A DNA stretch of 64,000 nucleotides from Bradyrhizobium lablabi (GTDB lineage: Bacteria; Pseudomonadota; Alphaproteobacteria; Rhizobiales; Xanthobacteraceae), in the NCBI RefSeq assembly GCF_018131005.1, contig NZ_JAFCJK010000003.1, forward strand, positions 434,001 through 498,000, written 5' to 3'. The notes under the pieces are model-generated. The model did no database searches, had not been told where the DNA came from, and saw only the letters and a program-made list of their open reading frames with translations. The position numbers and the translations under genes were made by a program. Below, in pieces: positions 37,410-46,456 of this stretch (positions are counted from its first letter, which is position 1; each line of letters begins with the position of its first letter).

Positions 37410-39413
37410 TCAATCACGGCGATGAATATCGTGGGTGACGAGGCCGAGCTCGGGAGCCGGCGGGTCCAGGCGCCGCGGATCGGCCAGCGTGCGGCGGATG
37501 TCCTCCAGCCCGCTCTGCCAGTGGGCACGCATCGCGTTCAACCCGAACTCGTAGTCCTTTGAATGGCCCTCGTAGATCTTGGACTGGTAGATCAGGTGGA
37601 TGATGTTGCAGGAGCGATGACGGGCCATCTCCGCGATGGCACGGATTTCCGGATCCTGCCTCGCGGCTTCAGGCAACAGCTCTATCGTGCGCTGCAACGC
37701 CTGACGCATCTTCTGCATCCGCTTTGCCTGGTCCGTGATCGCGCGCGTGCGGCTGGAATATTGGATGTCCTTTTGCCGGCTCGACACTTCCATCATGTCG
37801 TAGGGAACGCGGCCCTTGGCCGACCAGAGATCAATCTGGAAGGTCAGCGTGTCGCACGGATCACCGGACAACACTCGAGAGAGGGGCGTATTCGAGACCA
37901 CGCCACCATCCCAATAGTGTTCGCCATCAATTTCGACCGATGGAAATCCCGGCGGCAAGGCGCCTGAGGCCATGAAATGCTCGGCTCCCAGCCGGCGCTC
38001 GGCCGTGTCGAAATAGACCAGATTGCCGGTGCGGACATTGACCGCGCCGACGCTGACACGCACCTCGCCCGAATTCAGCCGATCGAAATCGACCAGCCGC
38101 TCCAGCGTCCGGCTCAGTGGAGACGTATCGTAGAAGCTTGTCGCCGCGTCGCCTGAAAAGGGCGACCAAAGCGGCGGCGGGAAGCGTGGCTTGAAGAAGC
38201 CGGGCTGCCCCTGAACCAAGGCCCTCATCGCTGCGAATGCATTGTGCAGCGAGCGCATGTCGAAAGCGAACGGCATGGCATCGGCAAGCCCCTCGCCGGC
38301 TGGCCATTCCACGGGAGTGGCACAGATGGTTTCCCAGAATTCGCGCAGGCGCGCCACGCGTTCGGCTTCGGGCGAGCCGCCGATGATCGCGGCGTTGAGC
38401 GCGCCGATCGAAATGCCGGCGAGCCAGTTCGGCCGGATGCCGGCCTCATGCAGGCCCTCATAGACTCCCGCTTGATAGGCTCCGAGCGCTCCACCACCCT
38501 GCAGCACCAGGGCGATGACGTCGTACGGCAGCGATTTGGTCTGCTGCGACACAGGATCGATTTGCTCGCGTAACACGTTCAGCATTTCCCAAACTCCCGA
38601 TGTAACTGTTGATCCGATCAGCCGGCGTTCGCGTCGCATCTCGGAGGACGATCCGCGCCGCCGCACGGTCTCGCTCGGGGCGAGATAGTCGTGGACCACG
38701 GTGCCAAGCCCAAGCGTCAGGTCGGCGACAAGGTGCTTGGCTGACAGCACTTGAAGCACCGGCAATTCGGCGACTGGCGCCAAAGCATGCGAGCAGAGGT
38801 CGAGGGCCGCGGGTCCCGTCCATGCGCCCTTCACGGTGACGTCTTCGAGGTGGTAGCGCACCAGCTCGCAAATGCGCGGCGTGCCGTCGACATGCGGAAT
38901 GATCTTGAGCAGGAAATTGGGTGCGGCAAGCTTCCTGGCTTCGAGCGCGGCGTCGAGGGCGCGGTGCTTGTAGCCCATGGTGCCGGTCGCGATACGGACC
39001 GAGCCGTAGTTCAAGGTGCCGACCAGCGTGTCGATCTCGACCGCGAGCTTCGGTTGCGCCAGCTTCTTGGGAAAGGCCCACAGCTCGCGCCCACCGGCTA
39101 TGGGCGGATGATCGTTGAGAAACATCTGGTGGGTGAAGCTGCCGCGCTCGCCCTGGTAGGACACCCGGATGACCTGGCCGCTTTCGGTGTAGTCGCCGAA
39201 GCCGGTCGAGTCAGGCATGCGGATGAATTCGTAGTTCACCACCGGCTCGGTCAACTCGAGCGGAGCCGGCACGATCCGCCGCAACGCCTCGGGATCGGTG
39301 CGGTACTGGATGATGAAGTACTCGCGGTTGATGAAGCGATAGGGGCCGGGTGGAAAGGCCGGATTGGTCAGCGGCATGGCGAACGCTGTCGCGCGCACGG
39401 TCTCGTGTTTCAT
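37410..39413 (-). CDS. Acetoacetate decarboxylase fused to a patatin-like phospholipase (DUF3734)
   Basis: One uninterrupted frame of 667 aa. Residues 1-245 are acetoacetate decarboxylase, with the Schiff-base lysine region FPKKLA at 115-120. After a linker, residues about 297-510 are a patatin domain: oxyanion loop GGGALG (306-311), GISIG with Ser335, and the dyad Asp502 in DGG; a DUF3734-like tail follows. In relatives these are usually two neighbouring genes. At residue 277 an internal ATG (38585) has its own GGGAG site (38594-38598), and a TGA in another frame lies just upstream (38618-38620). The join may therefore be a recent indel, a base-call error, or a true fusion. Confidence 0.85.
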   Translation of the reverse strand: MKHETVRATAFAMPLTNPAFPPGPYRFINREYFIIQYRTDPEALRRIVPAPLELTEPVVNYEFIRMPDSTGFGDYTESGQVIRVSYQGERGSFTHQMFLNDHPPIAGGRELWAFPKKLAQPKLAVEIDTLVGTLNYGSVRIATGTMGYKHRALDAALEARKLAAPNFLLKIIPHVDGTPRICELVRYHLEDVTVKGAWTGPAALDLCSHALAPVAELPVLQVLSAKHLVADLTLGLGTVVHDYLAPSETVRRRGSSSEMRRERRLIGSTVTSGVWEMLNVLREQIDPVSQQTKSLPYDVIALVLQGGGALGAYQAGVYEGLHEAGIRPNWLAGISIGALNAAIIGGSPEAERVARLREFWETICATPVEWPAGEGLADAMPFAFDMRSLHNAFAAMRALVQGQPGFFKPRFPPPLWSPFSGDAATSFYDTSPLSRTLERLVDFDRLNSGEVRVSVGAVNVRTGNLVYFDTAERRLGAEHFMASGALPPGFPSVEIDGEHYWDGGVVSNTPLSRVLSGDPCDTLTFQIDLWSAKGRVPYDMMEVSSRQKDIQYSSRTRAITDQAKRMQKMRQALQRTIELLPEAARQDPEIRAIAEMARHRSCNIIHLIYQSKIYEGHSKDYEFGLNAMRAHWQSGLEDIRRTLADPRRLDPPAPELGLVTHDIHRRD

Positions 39414-39446
39414 CGTGGTCGAACTCCAGAGTGATCTGAGGTGAGC

Positions 39447-39476
39447 GGGCCGCGCTTCGGCGGGAAAGCGCGGCCC
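39447..39476 (-). terminator. GC-rich hairpin downstream of the NDH-2-like gene
   Basis: Arms GGGCCGCGCTT and AAGCGCGGCCC form an 11-bp stem in the 79-base gap after the oxidoreductase stop and before the decarboxylase start. It lacks a T-run on the minus strand, so it may attenuate rather than fully terminate. Confidence 0.5.
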
Positions 39477-39492
39477 GTTTCGCGTGAAGGGT

Positions 39493-40710
39493 CTAGAAGA
39501 ATCCTGTCACATCAGTCACACGCTCCGGATCGGCCGAGGCCAGCGCGGCGGCGCGCTCGGGCCGCGGCGGATAGATCCAGACGGTGTTGATCTCCTGCTT
39601 GGTCTTCTTGGCGGCGTCGCCGACCATCGCCACCTCGCGCTCCCAGCCCCGCGTGAACAATGCGCCGGCTTTGCCGAGGTCGAGGCAGGTGACGTAACCC
39701 TTCTGGTGGTAGGGCTTGGTCGGAACGCCCAACAGTTCGGCGGCGGCATTGTTGCCGGCAAAGGCGCCCATCCGCGTGGCGTGCTGGCACGACATCAGCG
39801 CATAGTTGCCAATATCGTCGCATGCCGCCCTGGCGGCATCGCCGGTCGCAAAGACGCCCGCCACCGACGGCACGCGCAGATCCCGGTCGACGAGCAGCCG
39901 GCCGAAATTGTCGCGCTCTGAGGGAATCTGCGCGGTCAACGGAGCGGCGCGAATCCCCGCAGCCCAGATCACGGTCGCGCACTCGATGCGTTCGCCGTCA
40001 GATAACGTGACGCCGGACTTGTCCAGCGACGCGACGCCGGCGCCGAGCCGGGTCTCCACGCCGAGCTTGCGCAGAGCGTCCTCGATGACGGGGCGAGGAC
40101 CTTCGCCCATGTCGGGCGCGATCGCCTTGTTGCGATCAACGATGATGACGCGAGGCTTGGCATCCTTGCCGAGGATCGCACGGAGCCGGGAGGGCGCTTC
40201 GGTCGCCGCCTCGATGCCGGTAAAGCCGCCCCCGGCAACGACGACAGTGTCGCGCGCCCTCGAGGCCGGCTGGCCTGCGAGACTGTGCAGGTGCCGGTCG
40301 AGCGCAATTGCGTCGTCGAGCTGGTCGACGCTGAACCCGTGCTCCGCAAGGCCTGGAACGTTCGGACGGAACAATCGGCTGCCGGTGGCCACGACCAGCC
40401 GATCGTAAGGCAGCGTCTTTCGTGCGCCCTTGGCGGTGACGAGTTGCACGGTGCGTGCCTTGGTGTCGACCGTCTCGGCGCTGCCCTGCACATAGACGAC
40501 ATCGATCGCGTTGAGGACGTCCAGGAGAGGCGCCGTCAGGGTCTCCGGCTTCGGCTCATAGAGCCGAGGACGAATCACGAGCGTCGGTTCCGGCGCGATC
40601 AGCGCGATCTCGAGCGCCTCGGGCGAAACGCCCTGGATGTCGCGCAGTCGGGCTGCGGAAAGTGCGGCGTACATGCCGGCGAAGCCGGCGCCTATGATGA
40701 CAAGTCGCAT
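39493..40710 (-). CDS. FAD/NAD(P)-dependent oxidoreductase, type II NADH dehydrogenase-like
   Basis: 405 aa. Two Rossmann dinucleotide sites are present: [11 protein letters not shown] at the N-terminus for FAD and [15 protein letters not shown] near residue 165 for NAD(P)H. The C-terminal FAD motif is VFATGDAAR. The length and motif order fit the NDH-2/sulfide-quinone reductase superfamily, which oxidises NADH at the membrane surface without pumping protons. No Cys pair typical of sulfide:quinone reductases was seen. Confidence 0.87.
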   Translation of the reverse strand: MRLVIIGAGFAGMYAALSAARLRDIQGVSPEALEIALIAPEPTLVIRPRLYEPKPETLTAPLLDVLNAIDVVYVQGSAETVDTKARTVQLVTAKGARKTLPYDRLVVATGSRLFRPNVPGLAEHGFSVDQLDDAIALDRHLHSLAGQPASRARDTVVVAGGGFTGIEAATEAPSRLRAILGKDAKPRVIIVDRNKAIAPDMGEGPRPVIEDALRKLGVETRLGAGVASLDKSGVTLSDGERIECATVIWAAGIRAAPLTAQIPSERDNFGRLLVDRDLRVPSVAGVFATGDAARAACDDIGNYALMSCQHATRMGAFAGNNAAAELLGVPTKPYHQKGYVTCLDLGKAGALFTRGWEREVAMVGDAAKKTKQEINTVWIYPPRPERAAALASADPERVTDVTGFF

Positions 40711-40825
40711 GTGATCTACTCCTGTGGGTTGGCATTCTCGAATTTGCGCGCGTTACCGCCGCCGCTGATCGATGGCGGCAAGGCTTCTTGCAATCGTGAG
40801 TGGGGCAATGACGACGCCGGGCCCT

Positions 40826-41143
40826 CTATGGATGAGAGGCGCAGCCCGGCGTGAACGGCATCGGCACGGCACCTTCACATTCCGCGCGGCAGCCTCTGGA
40901 CCCGAGCCATCCGCGGTGAAACGCACTTGTCAGCCAGTCTTTGTGGAGGATTTGCGCGCCGTCGTTGATCATGATGGACATCATGGGATTGGCGCCTCGA
41001 GCAGCCGGCGCCGGAGCTTCGATTTCTTCGCCCGCCGCGGAAGTGAAGCGAACGGTCAATGAAAGGCCGTATAGAAGGGCGGTCGCCACGACTCTGCGTC
41101 GCCGGGCGATTGCAAGGGAGCTGCCGAGCTTCCTCCAGTTCAT
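40826..41143 (-). pseudogene. Remnant of a secreted alpha/beta-hydrolase (chloroperoxidase-like)
   Basis: A 105-codon frame starts with a signal-like sequence (RRVVATALLYGLSLTVRF) and then MSIMINDGAQILHKDW, which matches the start of non-haem chloroperoxidase-type hydrolases (xTxDGTQIxYKDWG). The next residues (AFHRGWLGS) resemble the HGWPLS oxyanion segment, but the intervening part is shortened, and no nucleophile elbow or hydrolase body follows. The gene is probably decayed. It lies downstream of the AraC gene on the same strand. Confidence 0.5.
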
Positions 41144-41243
41144 CGCTTGTCTCCGTTGGTTGTGACGTAGGCACTGCGCTGATCTAGCGAATTGCGTACG
41201 CGACTGCCCCAGAGCGATTGCCGTATCTGAAGGGAGATTGCTG

Positions 41244-42221
41244 CTAACGCGTGCGTTTGCGCCAATCGCTAGGCGTTTCGCCGGTCAGCTTCCGGAACGC
41301 GGCAGCGAACGCGGTCTGGGAGGAATAGCCAAGCGCGGCCGCGATCGAGACGACCGATTCGTCCGTATCGCGCAGCATGTTCATGGCCTGGTCGAGCCGA
41401 TGCTGGCGCAGCCAGGCATGAGGTGAAAGCCCGGTGCTTTCCTTGAAAGCTCTGCAGAAATGGAAGCGCGACAGCCCGGCGTCCGCAGCGAGCGCGCCGA
41501 GAGACACGTCCGCATCGCTGTCCGAGCGCAATCGCTCGATGGCGCGGCGCAGGACCGTCGGTGACAGCCCGCCCACGGTCGGGTGGACCACGGTTGACGA
41601 GCCGACATGCGCAGTCAGCAGGCGCGTCGCCAGCAGATCCGTCAGCTGTTGCCTGAACAGGTTATCCAGCGCCGCGTTGCCCTCGATGACATCAGCTGCA
41701 CTCAAGAGCAGCCGCGAAGTGATGGAGTCGGGATGCCCCGTTCGTTCCAGCAGATCGCTGGGCGCGGCCATACGGGCTTCGCCGGCAACGCGCTGGAGCG
41801 TTGTATGCGGAAGGTAGAGCTGAACGACGCTGACGGGCCCAGCAATATCCCATCGCGAGGTCGAGCCGGCCGGAATGATCGTCACAACTCCAGGACGCGC
41901 CGTTCCAATCGCCGCTGATTTCCCGGTGCGTCGTTCCAGACGCTGTGGTCCGGCAGGATAGGTCATGACGACGTGATCGAGCATGGGCTCGACAACGTCG
42001 TGCAGGGCACCATGCTTCCAGTAGGCGATCGCGCCATTGGACGGGTCCGACGCAATGCGAAGCGGGTTGGTCTTGAGCACGCGGCTCATCTCCACATCGG
42101 CCCGGCGTCGCTCTGCGCTACGCAACTCGCGCGGACGCGTCTCGGAGGCAGCGGGCGGATCCGGCAAACGATCGTGCAAGATCGGCTTACTCATCGCTTG
42201 AGCTCGCGTTTGGAGGGTCAT
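41244..42221 (-). CDS. AraC-family transcriptional regulator
   Basis: 325 aa; an ATG at 42194 would give a 316-aa form. The C-terminal 100 residues hold the double helix-turn-helix: VSLGALAADAGLSRFHFCRAFKESTG and SVVSIAAALGYSSQTAFAAAFRKLTG. The N-terminal half is a cupin-like effector region without a recognisable ligand motif. The downstream hydrolase remnant may have been its former target. Confidence 0.9.
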   Translation of the reverse strand: MTLQTRAQAMSKPILHDRLPDPPAASETRPRELRSAERRRADVEMSRVLKTNPLRIASDPSNGAIAYWKHGALHDVVEPMLDHVVMTYPAGPQRLERRTGKSAAIGTARPGVVTIIPAGSTSRWDIAGPVSVVQLYLPHTTLQRVAGEARMAAPSDLLERTGHPDSITSRLLLSAADVIEGNAALDNLFRQQLTDLLATRLLTAHVGSSTVVHPTVGGLSPTVLRRAIERLRSDSDADVSLGALAADAGLSRFHFCRAFKESTGLSPHAWLRQHRLDQAMNMLRDTDESVVSIAAALGYSSQTAFAAAFRKLTGETPSDWRKRTR

Positions 42222-42710
42222 GCGCTCACTCCGTACAGACCTGGCCGTGGGCCAAATGAGACGCGGAGCCGTCGTGTGCTCGTAACGGCGAGCCGCGTAA
42301 CGGTGTCGTGCGGCGAATCCGATCTCGCCGATTCAGTCGGGATTGTCGGTTTGTGTTTTCGGTGCGGTTACTAAGGGCTGAGCTGGCCGGCGTCTTTCCC
42401 AAATCGGCGGCGCTTTGTCCGATCCTGCTCCAAGCTCGCCATCGCTGGGCACTTTGCCGCATGCGACGAAAGTCGAAATTGTCAGCAGCGCGCGCTCTGA
42501 CTCGCTGTTGCTGAACATGGCCATCGTCGCTGCCGCAAAATCAAGTCTAAATCACTTTGAATCAATTAACCGCGATTGATCCGGCATGCTGTCACAATCG
42601 CTACGCATTTCGCGAGCACCTAGACGGCCATTCGCTGATCCCCGATAATGAGCGTTCCCGCGGGGTGATTTGACCTGCCTTGTCCAACATTCACTGATAG
42701 GTCGATTTGT
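42222..42710. other. Divergent intergenic region between two AraC genes
   Basis: 489 bases with promoters for both regulators. It includes the first copy of a 52-base repeat (42387-42438). The part near 42540-42600 is unusually AT-rich (aaatcactttgaatcaattaa), as expected for a promoter, but no -35/-10 pair was settled. No supported gene. Confidence 0.5.
42387..42438 (+). repeat. 52-base direct repeat, copy A
   Basis: Begins ccggcgtctttccc and ends with ttgtccgatcctgctccaag. The 3' 21 bases are identical to copy B at 44664-44715, and the rest aligns with a few mismatches and one gap. The two copies bracket the second AraC gene and the catalase-like gene. Confidence 0.7.
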
Positions 42711-43658
42711 ATGTCAGAGGCTGGCGGCCACGGACAGCGGCTCGGGCAGTTCGGTCAGAGACTCGGGCAGTTCTTGCACCTGGAGCATGCACCACCCTCG
42801 CTGATCACGCGTTCACTGCGCAGCGTCGAACTCGCGGTCACCGAGACGCGAAATGATGCTCCCGTGCCCGGTCTCTCCGGCTCTCTGACAGCAGAGGACG
42901 CCTTTCTCGTCAGCCTGAAGCTTCACGATTACCCCGACTGCGAGCTCTGGGAGCGCGGCAAATGCGTCATGAAGGCGGATGTCCAGGCGGGCGCAACATA
43001 TCTTTACGACCTCAAGCGCGATCCGCGCTACGTAATCGACAAGCCGTTCCACTCGCTCTTTTTCTATGTTACGCGCTCGGCGCTCGACGGCATTGCTGAA
43101 CAGTCAGGCGCGCCGCGCGTTGGCGACCTCGACTGCCGGCTCGGTGTGGGCCATGACGACGAGGTCATCCGTCATACGGGCGCGTCGCTCTTGCAAGCCC
43201 TGCGCCGGCCGGCCGAGACCAACCAGCTTTTCATCGATTACACGATGCTCGCGCTCACTGCCCACGTCGCTCAGACCTATGGCGGACTGCGGCGCGTCAG
43301 CGAACCGGCCCGCGGCGGCCTTGCCCCGTGGCAGGCGAAGCGGGCCTGCGAAAGGCTCGAGGCCGATCTCGGCGGAAAGTTCTCATTGCAGCAAATCGCG
43401 GCAGAGTTTGACCTCTCGGTCAGCCATTTTTCTCGCGCATTTCGTCTCTCGGTCGGCCTGCCGCCGCACCAATGGCTGCTCCGCCAGCGCGTGAAGGTGG
43501 CCAAGCAGTTGATGACCATCCGCGACCTTCCGCTGTCCGAGATTGCGATATCGGCCGGGTTTGCCAATCAAAGCCATTTTACGCGGGTGTTTTCGGCGGT
43601 GGTCGGCGCCAGCCCGGGAGCGTGGCGCCGCGAGGTGCACGGCGCCCCGGAAAGCTAA
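42711..43658 (+). CDS. AraC-family transcriptional regulator
   Basis: 315 aa. The C-terminus has the AraC DNA-binding domain (FSLQQIAAEFDLSVSHFSRAF and PLSEIAISAGFANQSHFTRVFSAVVG). The N-terminus begins with a repeated LGQFGQRLGQF stretch. It is convergent with the catalase-like gene, with only 27 bases between stops. Confidence 0.9.
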   Translation: MSEAGGHGQRLGQFGQRLGQFLHLEHAPPSLITRSLRSVELAVTETRNDAPVPGLSGSLTAEDAFLVSLKLHDYPDCELWERGKCVMKADVQAGATYLYDLKRDPRYVIDKPFHSLFFYVTRSALDGIAEQSGAPRVGDLDCRLGVGHDDEVIRHTGASLLQALRRPAETNQLFIDYTMLALTAHVAQTYGGLRRVSEPARGGLAPWQAKRACERLEADLGGKFSLQQIAAEFDLSVSHFSRAFRLSVGLPPHQWLLRQRVKVAKQLMTIRDLPLSEIAISAGFANQSHFTRVFSAVVGASPGAWRREVHGAPES

Positions 43659-43685
43659 TTCAGGACGGGGCCACACCGCATCCGG

Positions 43686-44612
43686 TCAGCGCCGCTTCGC
43701 CAATGAGATCGCGTAGGCCGCGCGGCGCGCTGCGAAGATCTCGTCCGGCGGATGACCGATGCCTTCGGCGAGGTTTGCCGGATTGAAGATGGACGCGTCG
43801 CATGCATCGTCGGCTTCAACGCCGGTAATGACGATCGATCCAAGTCGCACGGCGTCGCGCTTGTCCTCATCCGGCCAGCGGATGGTCACGTCCATGGTGG
43901 GATCGCCGGGACGGCCGAGCAGCGCCATCACGTTGAACCGAACACCGCCTGAAGCGATTCGATGTACGAGGTCCTCGTGCAGGAAGTCGGCCGATTTCGC
44001 CTTGGCCTCCTCCTCCGTCAGCGTGATTTCCCCGCCGGCCGGAACGACCCTGAATTTGATGAAGCGCGTCTCACCTTTTGAATTCGTGGCCGGGAAGGCG
44101 TGCACACCCCAATAGGCCGTGCCGGCAAAGCTCCCGGGCAGCGGGCGCGTGGCAATGTAGCTTGCCTGACGCAACGTTTCGGGATTGGCGGCGGAGAATG
44201 CCTTGACTTTCGCCACATTCACGTTGCCGTCCGGTCCAGGAATTCGCGCTTTGAGGAAAGCCAGCATCTGATCGAGCGTTCTCGCAAAGTGCACCGGCGC
44301 GCTTTCCGTGAGAATGTCCGAGCGATGGCTGTCATCACCGAGCCTGAAGCTGAAACCGCGCAGCACGAGCCCATTGGTATCCGCCACATTGGGATCGCCG
44401 CCGCCCATCGAGAAGCGCGCCAGCACGCGTGATGGCCGTGTGAAGCTTCGGGATTTCGTAATCTCCTGCGCCTGGTCCGACGGGGCATAGGTGCCGCGAA
44501 CGCATCGGCCCTTGGCAAAGCTTGCCCGCGCCCTCGGCGGATTGCCAGCGACCGCCTTCAGGGCGTCGACGATCGACGCCGGCGTGGCGGCGCCGTCCGG
44601 GAACTTGGGCAT
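43686..44612 (-). CDS. Catalase-family peroxidase homologue lacking the distal His
   Basis: 308 aa, the size of small SrpA/catalase-related peroxidases rather than full catalases. Conserved family features are ARFSMGGGDPNVADTNG, RGFSFRLG and GDPTMDVTIRWP. The catalytic segment normally reads H-A-K-G, but here it is ASFAKGRCVRG, with Phe32 at the His position (codon TTT). Without the distal His, normal catalase chemistry is unlikely. No signal peptide is evident. It may bind haem for another purpose, or belong to a divergent subfamily. Confidence 0.85.
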   Translation of the reverse strand: MPKFPDGAATPASIVDALKAVAGNPPRARASFAKGRCVRGTYAPSDQAQEITKSRSFTRPSRVLARFSMGGGDPNVADTNGLVLRGFSFRLGDDSHRSDILTESAPVHFARTLDQMLAFLKARIPGPDGNVNVAKVKAFSAANPETLRQASYIATRPLPGSFAGTAYWGVHAFPATNSKGETRFIKFRVVPAGGEITLTEEEAKAKSADFLHEDLVHRIASGGVRFNVMALLGRPGDPTMDVTIRWPDEDKRDAVRLGSIVITGVEADDACDASIFNPANLAEGIGHPPDEIFAARRAAYAISLAKRR

Positions 44613-44663
44613 AATGAGGCCTTGGTTTGAGCGTCCGGGGTGCGTTTTAGGCGCGGGAAAGAT

Positions 44664-44715
44664 CCGGCGTCTTCCCTAAAGCGGCCATGCCTTGTCCGAT
44701 CCTGCTCCAAGCTTG
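44664..44715 (+). repeat. 52-base direct repeat, copy B
   Basis: Begins ccggcgtcttccc and ends with ttgtccgatcctgctccaag. It is the partner of 42387-42438, lying in the gap between the catalase-like gene and the last gene of the large catabolic operon. Confidence 0.7.
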
Positions 44716-44829
44716 CGGTCCAAAATCCGGCCAGCGCACCCCGTGCACTTCCAGTCCGCGCTCGGCACAGCGTACCACCCCAGTCGACGACGGAGTTCTA
44801 TGCCTTTGCGCTTCCGCCTTCGCGTGCGG

Positions 44830-45531
44830 TTACCAGGCTTCACCAAACGGCCGCAGTTCGACATTGAATGACCACGCGCTGCGATCCTGGTGAACGAGGT
44901 GCCAAATCTCGTTCGCGATCGCCCGCGGCTTAATGAAGAAGTCGTCCGGCCGGTCCGGCCAGCGCTTCCTCGTCCACTCCAGGTCGATGACAGCATCGAT
45001 AACGACATACGCGACGTGCACTCCTCGCGGTCCCAACTCGCGCGCCATCGCTTCGGCCAGGATCCGCTGCGCTGCCTTGGTCGGCGCGAAGCCGGCGAAA
45101 CCAGGCTTGCCTCGCAATGCCGACGTGTTGCCGGTGGCGACGATGGCGCCCTCACCCGCGCCAACCATCGCCGGGGCAAATCGCCTGGCGAGGTACAACA
45201 GCCCCATCGTATTGACCTGGAAGTTGCGATTGAGAATGGACGGATCGATCTCGCGGAACGTGCCGAATGCGCCGCCGACCGCGTTGTGGATGACGACGCC
45301 GGGATGACCGAGATCGCGCTCCACCGCCGAGGCCACCGCCTCGACCTGCGCGGGATCCGACACGTCGCAGCGATATCCCTTTGAGTTCGACAGCTCCTTC
45401 TCCAGCGCGGCAAGGCGCTCTTCGCTTCTTGCGAGAAGCGCCACGCGATAGCCGCCCTCGGCAAATCTCCTCGCGAGTGCCGAACCCGTGCCGGGTCCGA
45501 CGCCGGTGATCAGGCAAACAGGCGCGGTCAT
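44830..45531 (-). CDS. Atypical SDR with Phe replacing the catalytic Tyr (paralogue 1)
   Basis: 233 aa, ATG behind AGGAGGATT. The nucleotide motif is degenerate (TGVGPGTG instead of TGxxxGxG). The active-site segment reads FAPTK, so Phe148 stands where YxxxK needs Tyr, while Lys152 is kept. The C-terminal WSFNVELRPFGEAW closely matches the SDR at 54305-55042 (WTFELEIRPFGEKW). It is the last gene of the operon. An atypical classical-SDR subgroup with Phe at this position is known, but its reaction is unclear. Confidence 0.85.
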   Translation of the reverse strand: MTAPVCLITGVGPGTGSALARRFAEGGYRVALLARSEERLAALEKELSNSKGYRCDVSDPAQVEAVASAVERDLGHPGVVIHNAVGGAFGTFREIDPSILNRNFQVNTMGLLYLARRFAPAMVGAGEGAIVATGNTSALRGKPGFAGFAPTKAAQRILAEAMARELGPRGVHVAYVVIDAVIDLEWTRKRWPDRPDDFFIKPRAIANEIWHLVHQDRSAWSFNVELRPFGEAW

Positions 45532-45570
45532 GCGATTAATCCTCCTCGTTGCAGCCGGCAGACCTCGCGT

Positions 45571-46377
45571 TCAGGGTGCCGCTTTCGACAACAATTTTTC
45601 GACGTATGGCTTGAGCTCCGGCCTGAAATGCTCGTGCTCGAGCAACCGAGCGAAATGAGCAAACATCAGGGGATAATCGTTCTGGACGCGCGGGTGCAGG
45701 ATCTGGTCCAGCCCACGCTCCCTCAACTGCTCCGCCCGCGCATGCTCATTCATGAACAGAGCAAGCTCTGCGGCAAAGCAGATATCGGCGAGCGTAATGC
45801 CGTTCCCCACCAGCGTCTCCTTCCGCGGAGACAACGCCTGTTCGAGTCCTGAGGCGTAGATCGCGAACGCCTCCTTGGCGCGCGCGTGAATCGCCGCGTC
45901 AACCGTGCCACCCGACAGCGCAAGGAGGTAGATTTGGGAGTCCCTCGCAAAGACCAGGCTGACATCCAGAAAGCTGTCGATCCGCGACGCCTCAAGGGCG
46001 TCACGCCCGTAGAGCGGAAACCCCGCCTCGCCCAGACGCGCCACTGCCCGCATGATGCTGTTCGACTCGAAAACTCCAATCCTTCCATCGGGCCCAAAAG
46101 CGGCGGGCACGTTGCCGAACGGCTGCGCCTCCAGGAAAGCCTCGGTCTTGAAGAGCTGGGCGCCGGCCAGCCCGACCCGCCCGGTGCGCGCGAAGGACGA
46201 AAGCGATTGACGTTCATTCGCGGCCAGAGGACGCGCGTCATAGTCCCACAACCAGTCCCGCAACTCCTTGCCCGACGCCCCTCTGACCTCGACCTCCAGG
46301 CAGCAGAACCGGGCAGCGATGGTCGCCTTCCATACACGGGGGTTCGGCAGGTATGAGAATATTCGCAAGTCAGCCAT
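45571..46377 (-). CDS. Glutathione S-transferase family protein
   Basis: 268 aa, longer than usual (200-230). An N-terminal thioredoxin-like part has LRIFSYLPNPRVWKATIAARF, then the conserved cis-Pro/Ser region (NVPAAFGPDGRIGVFESNSIM). The C-terminal helical domain carries the GST N-cap motif GNGITLADICFAAEL. The N-terminal form resembles the GST domain of eEF1B-gamma-like proteins. In the operon it may open or isomerise a thioether or quinoid intermediate, or protect from electrophiles. An AGGAGAG site precedes the ATG. Confidence 0.8.
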   Translation of the reverse strand: MADLRIFSYLPNPRVWKATIAARFCCLEVEVRGASGKELRDWLWDYDARPLAANERQSLSSFARTGRVGLAGAQLFKTEAFLEAQPFGNVPAAFGPDGRIGVFESNSIMRAVARLGEAGFPLYGRDALEASRIDSFLDVSLVFARDSQIYLLALSGGTVDAAIHARAKEAFAIYASGLEQALSPRKETLVGNGITLADICFAAELALFMNEHARAEQLRERGLDQILHPRVQNDYPLMFAHFARLLEHEHFRPELKPYVEKLLSKAAP

Positions 46378-46456
46378 GGTGGAGCTCTCCTGACGAACTG
46401 TTTCTTCGCGCGGCGATGCCCATGCCTGTGCTCCCGGGCATCAGGTCGGCGGACGT

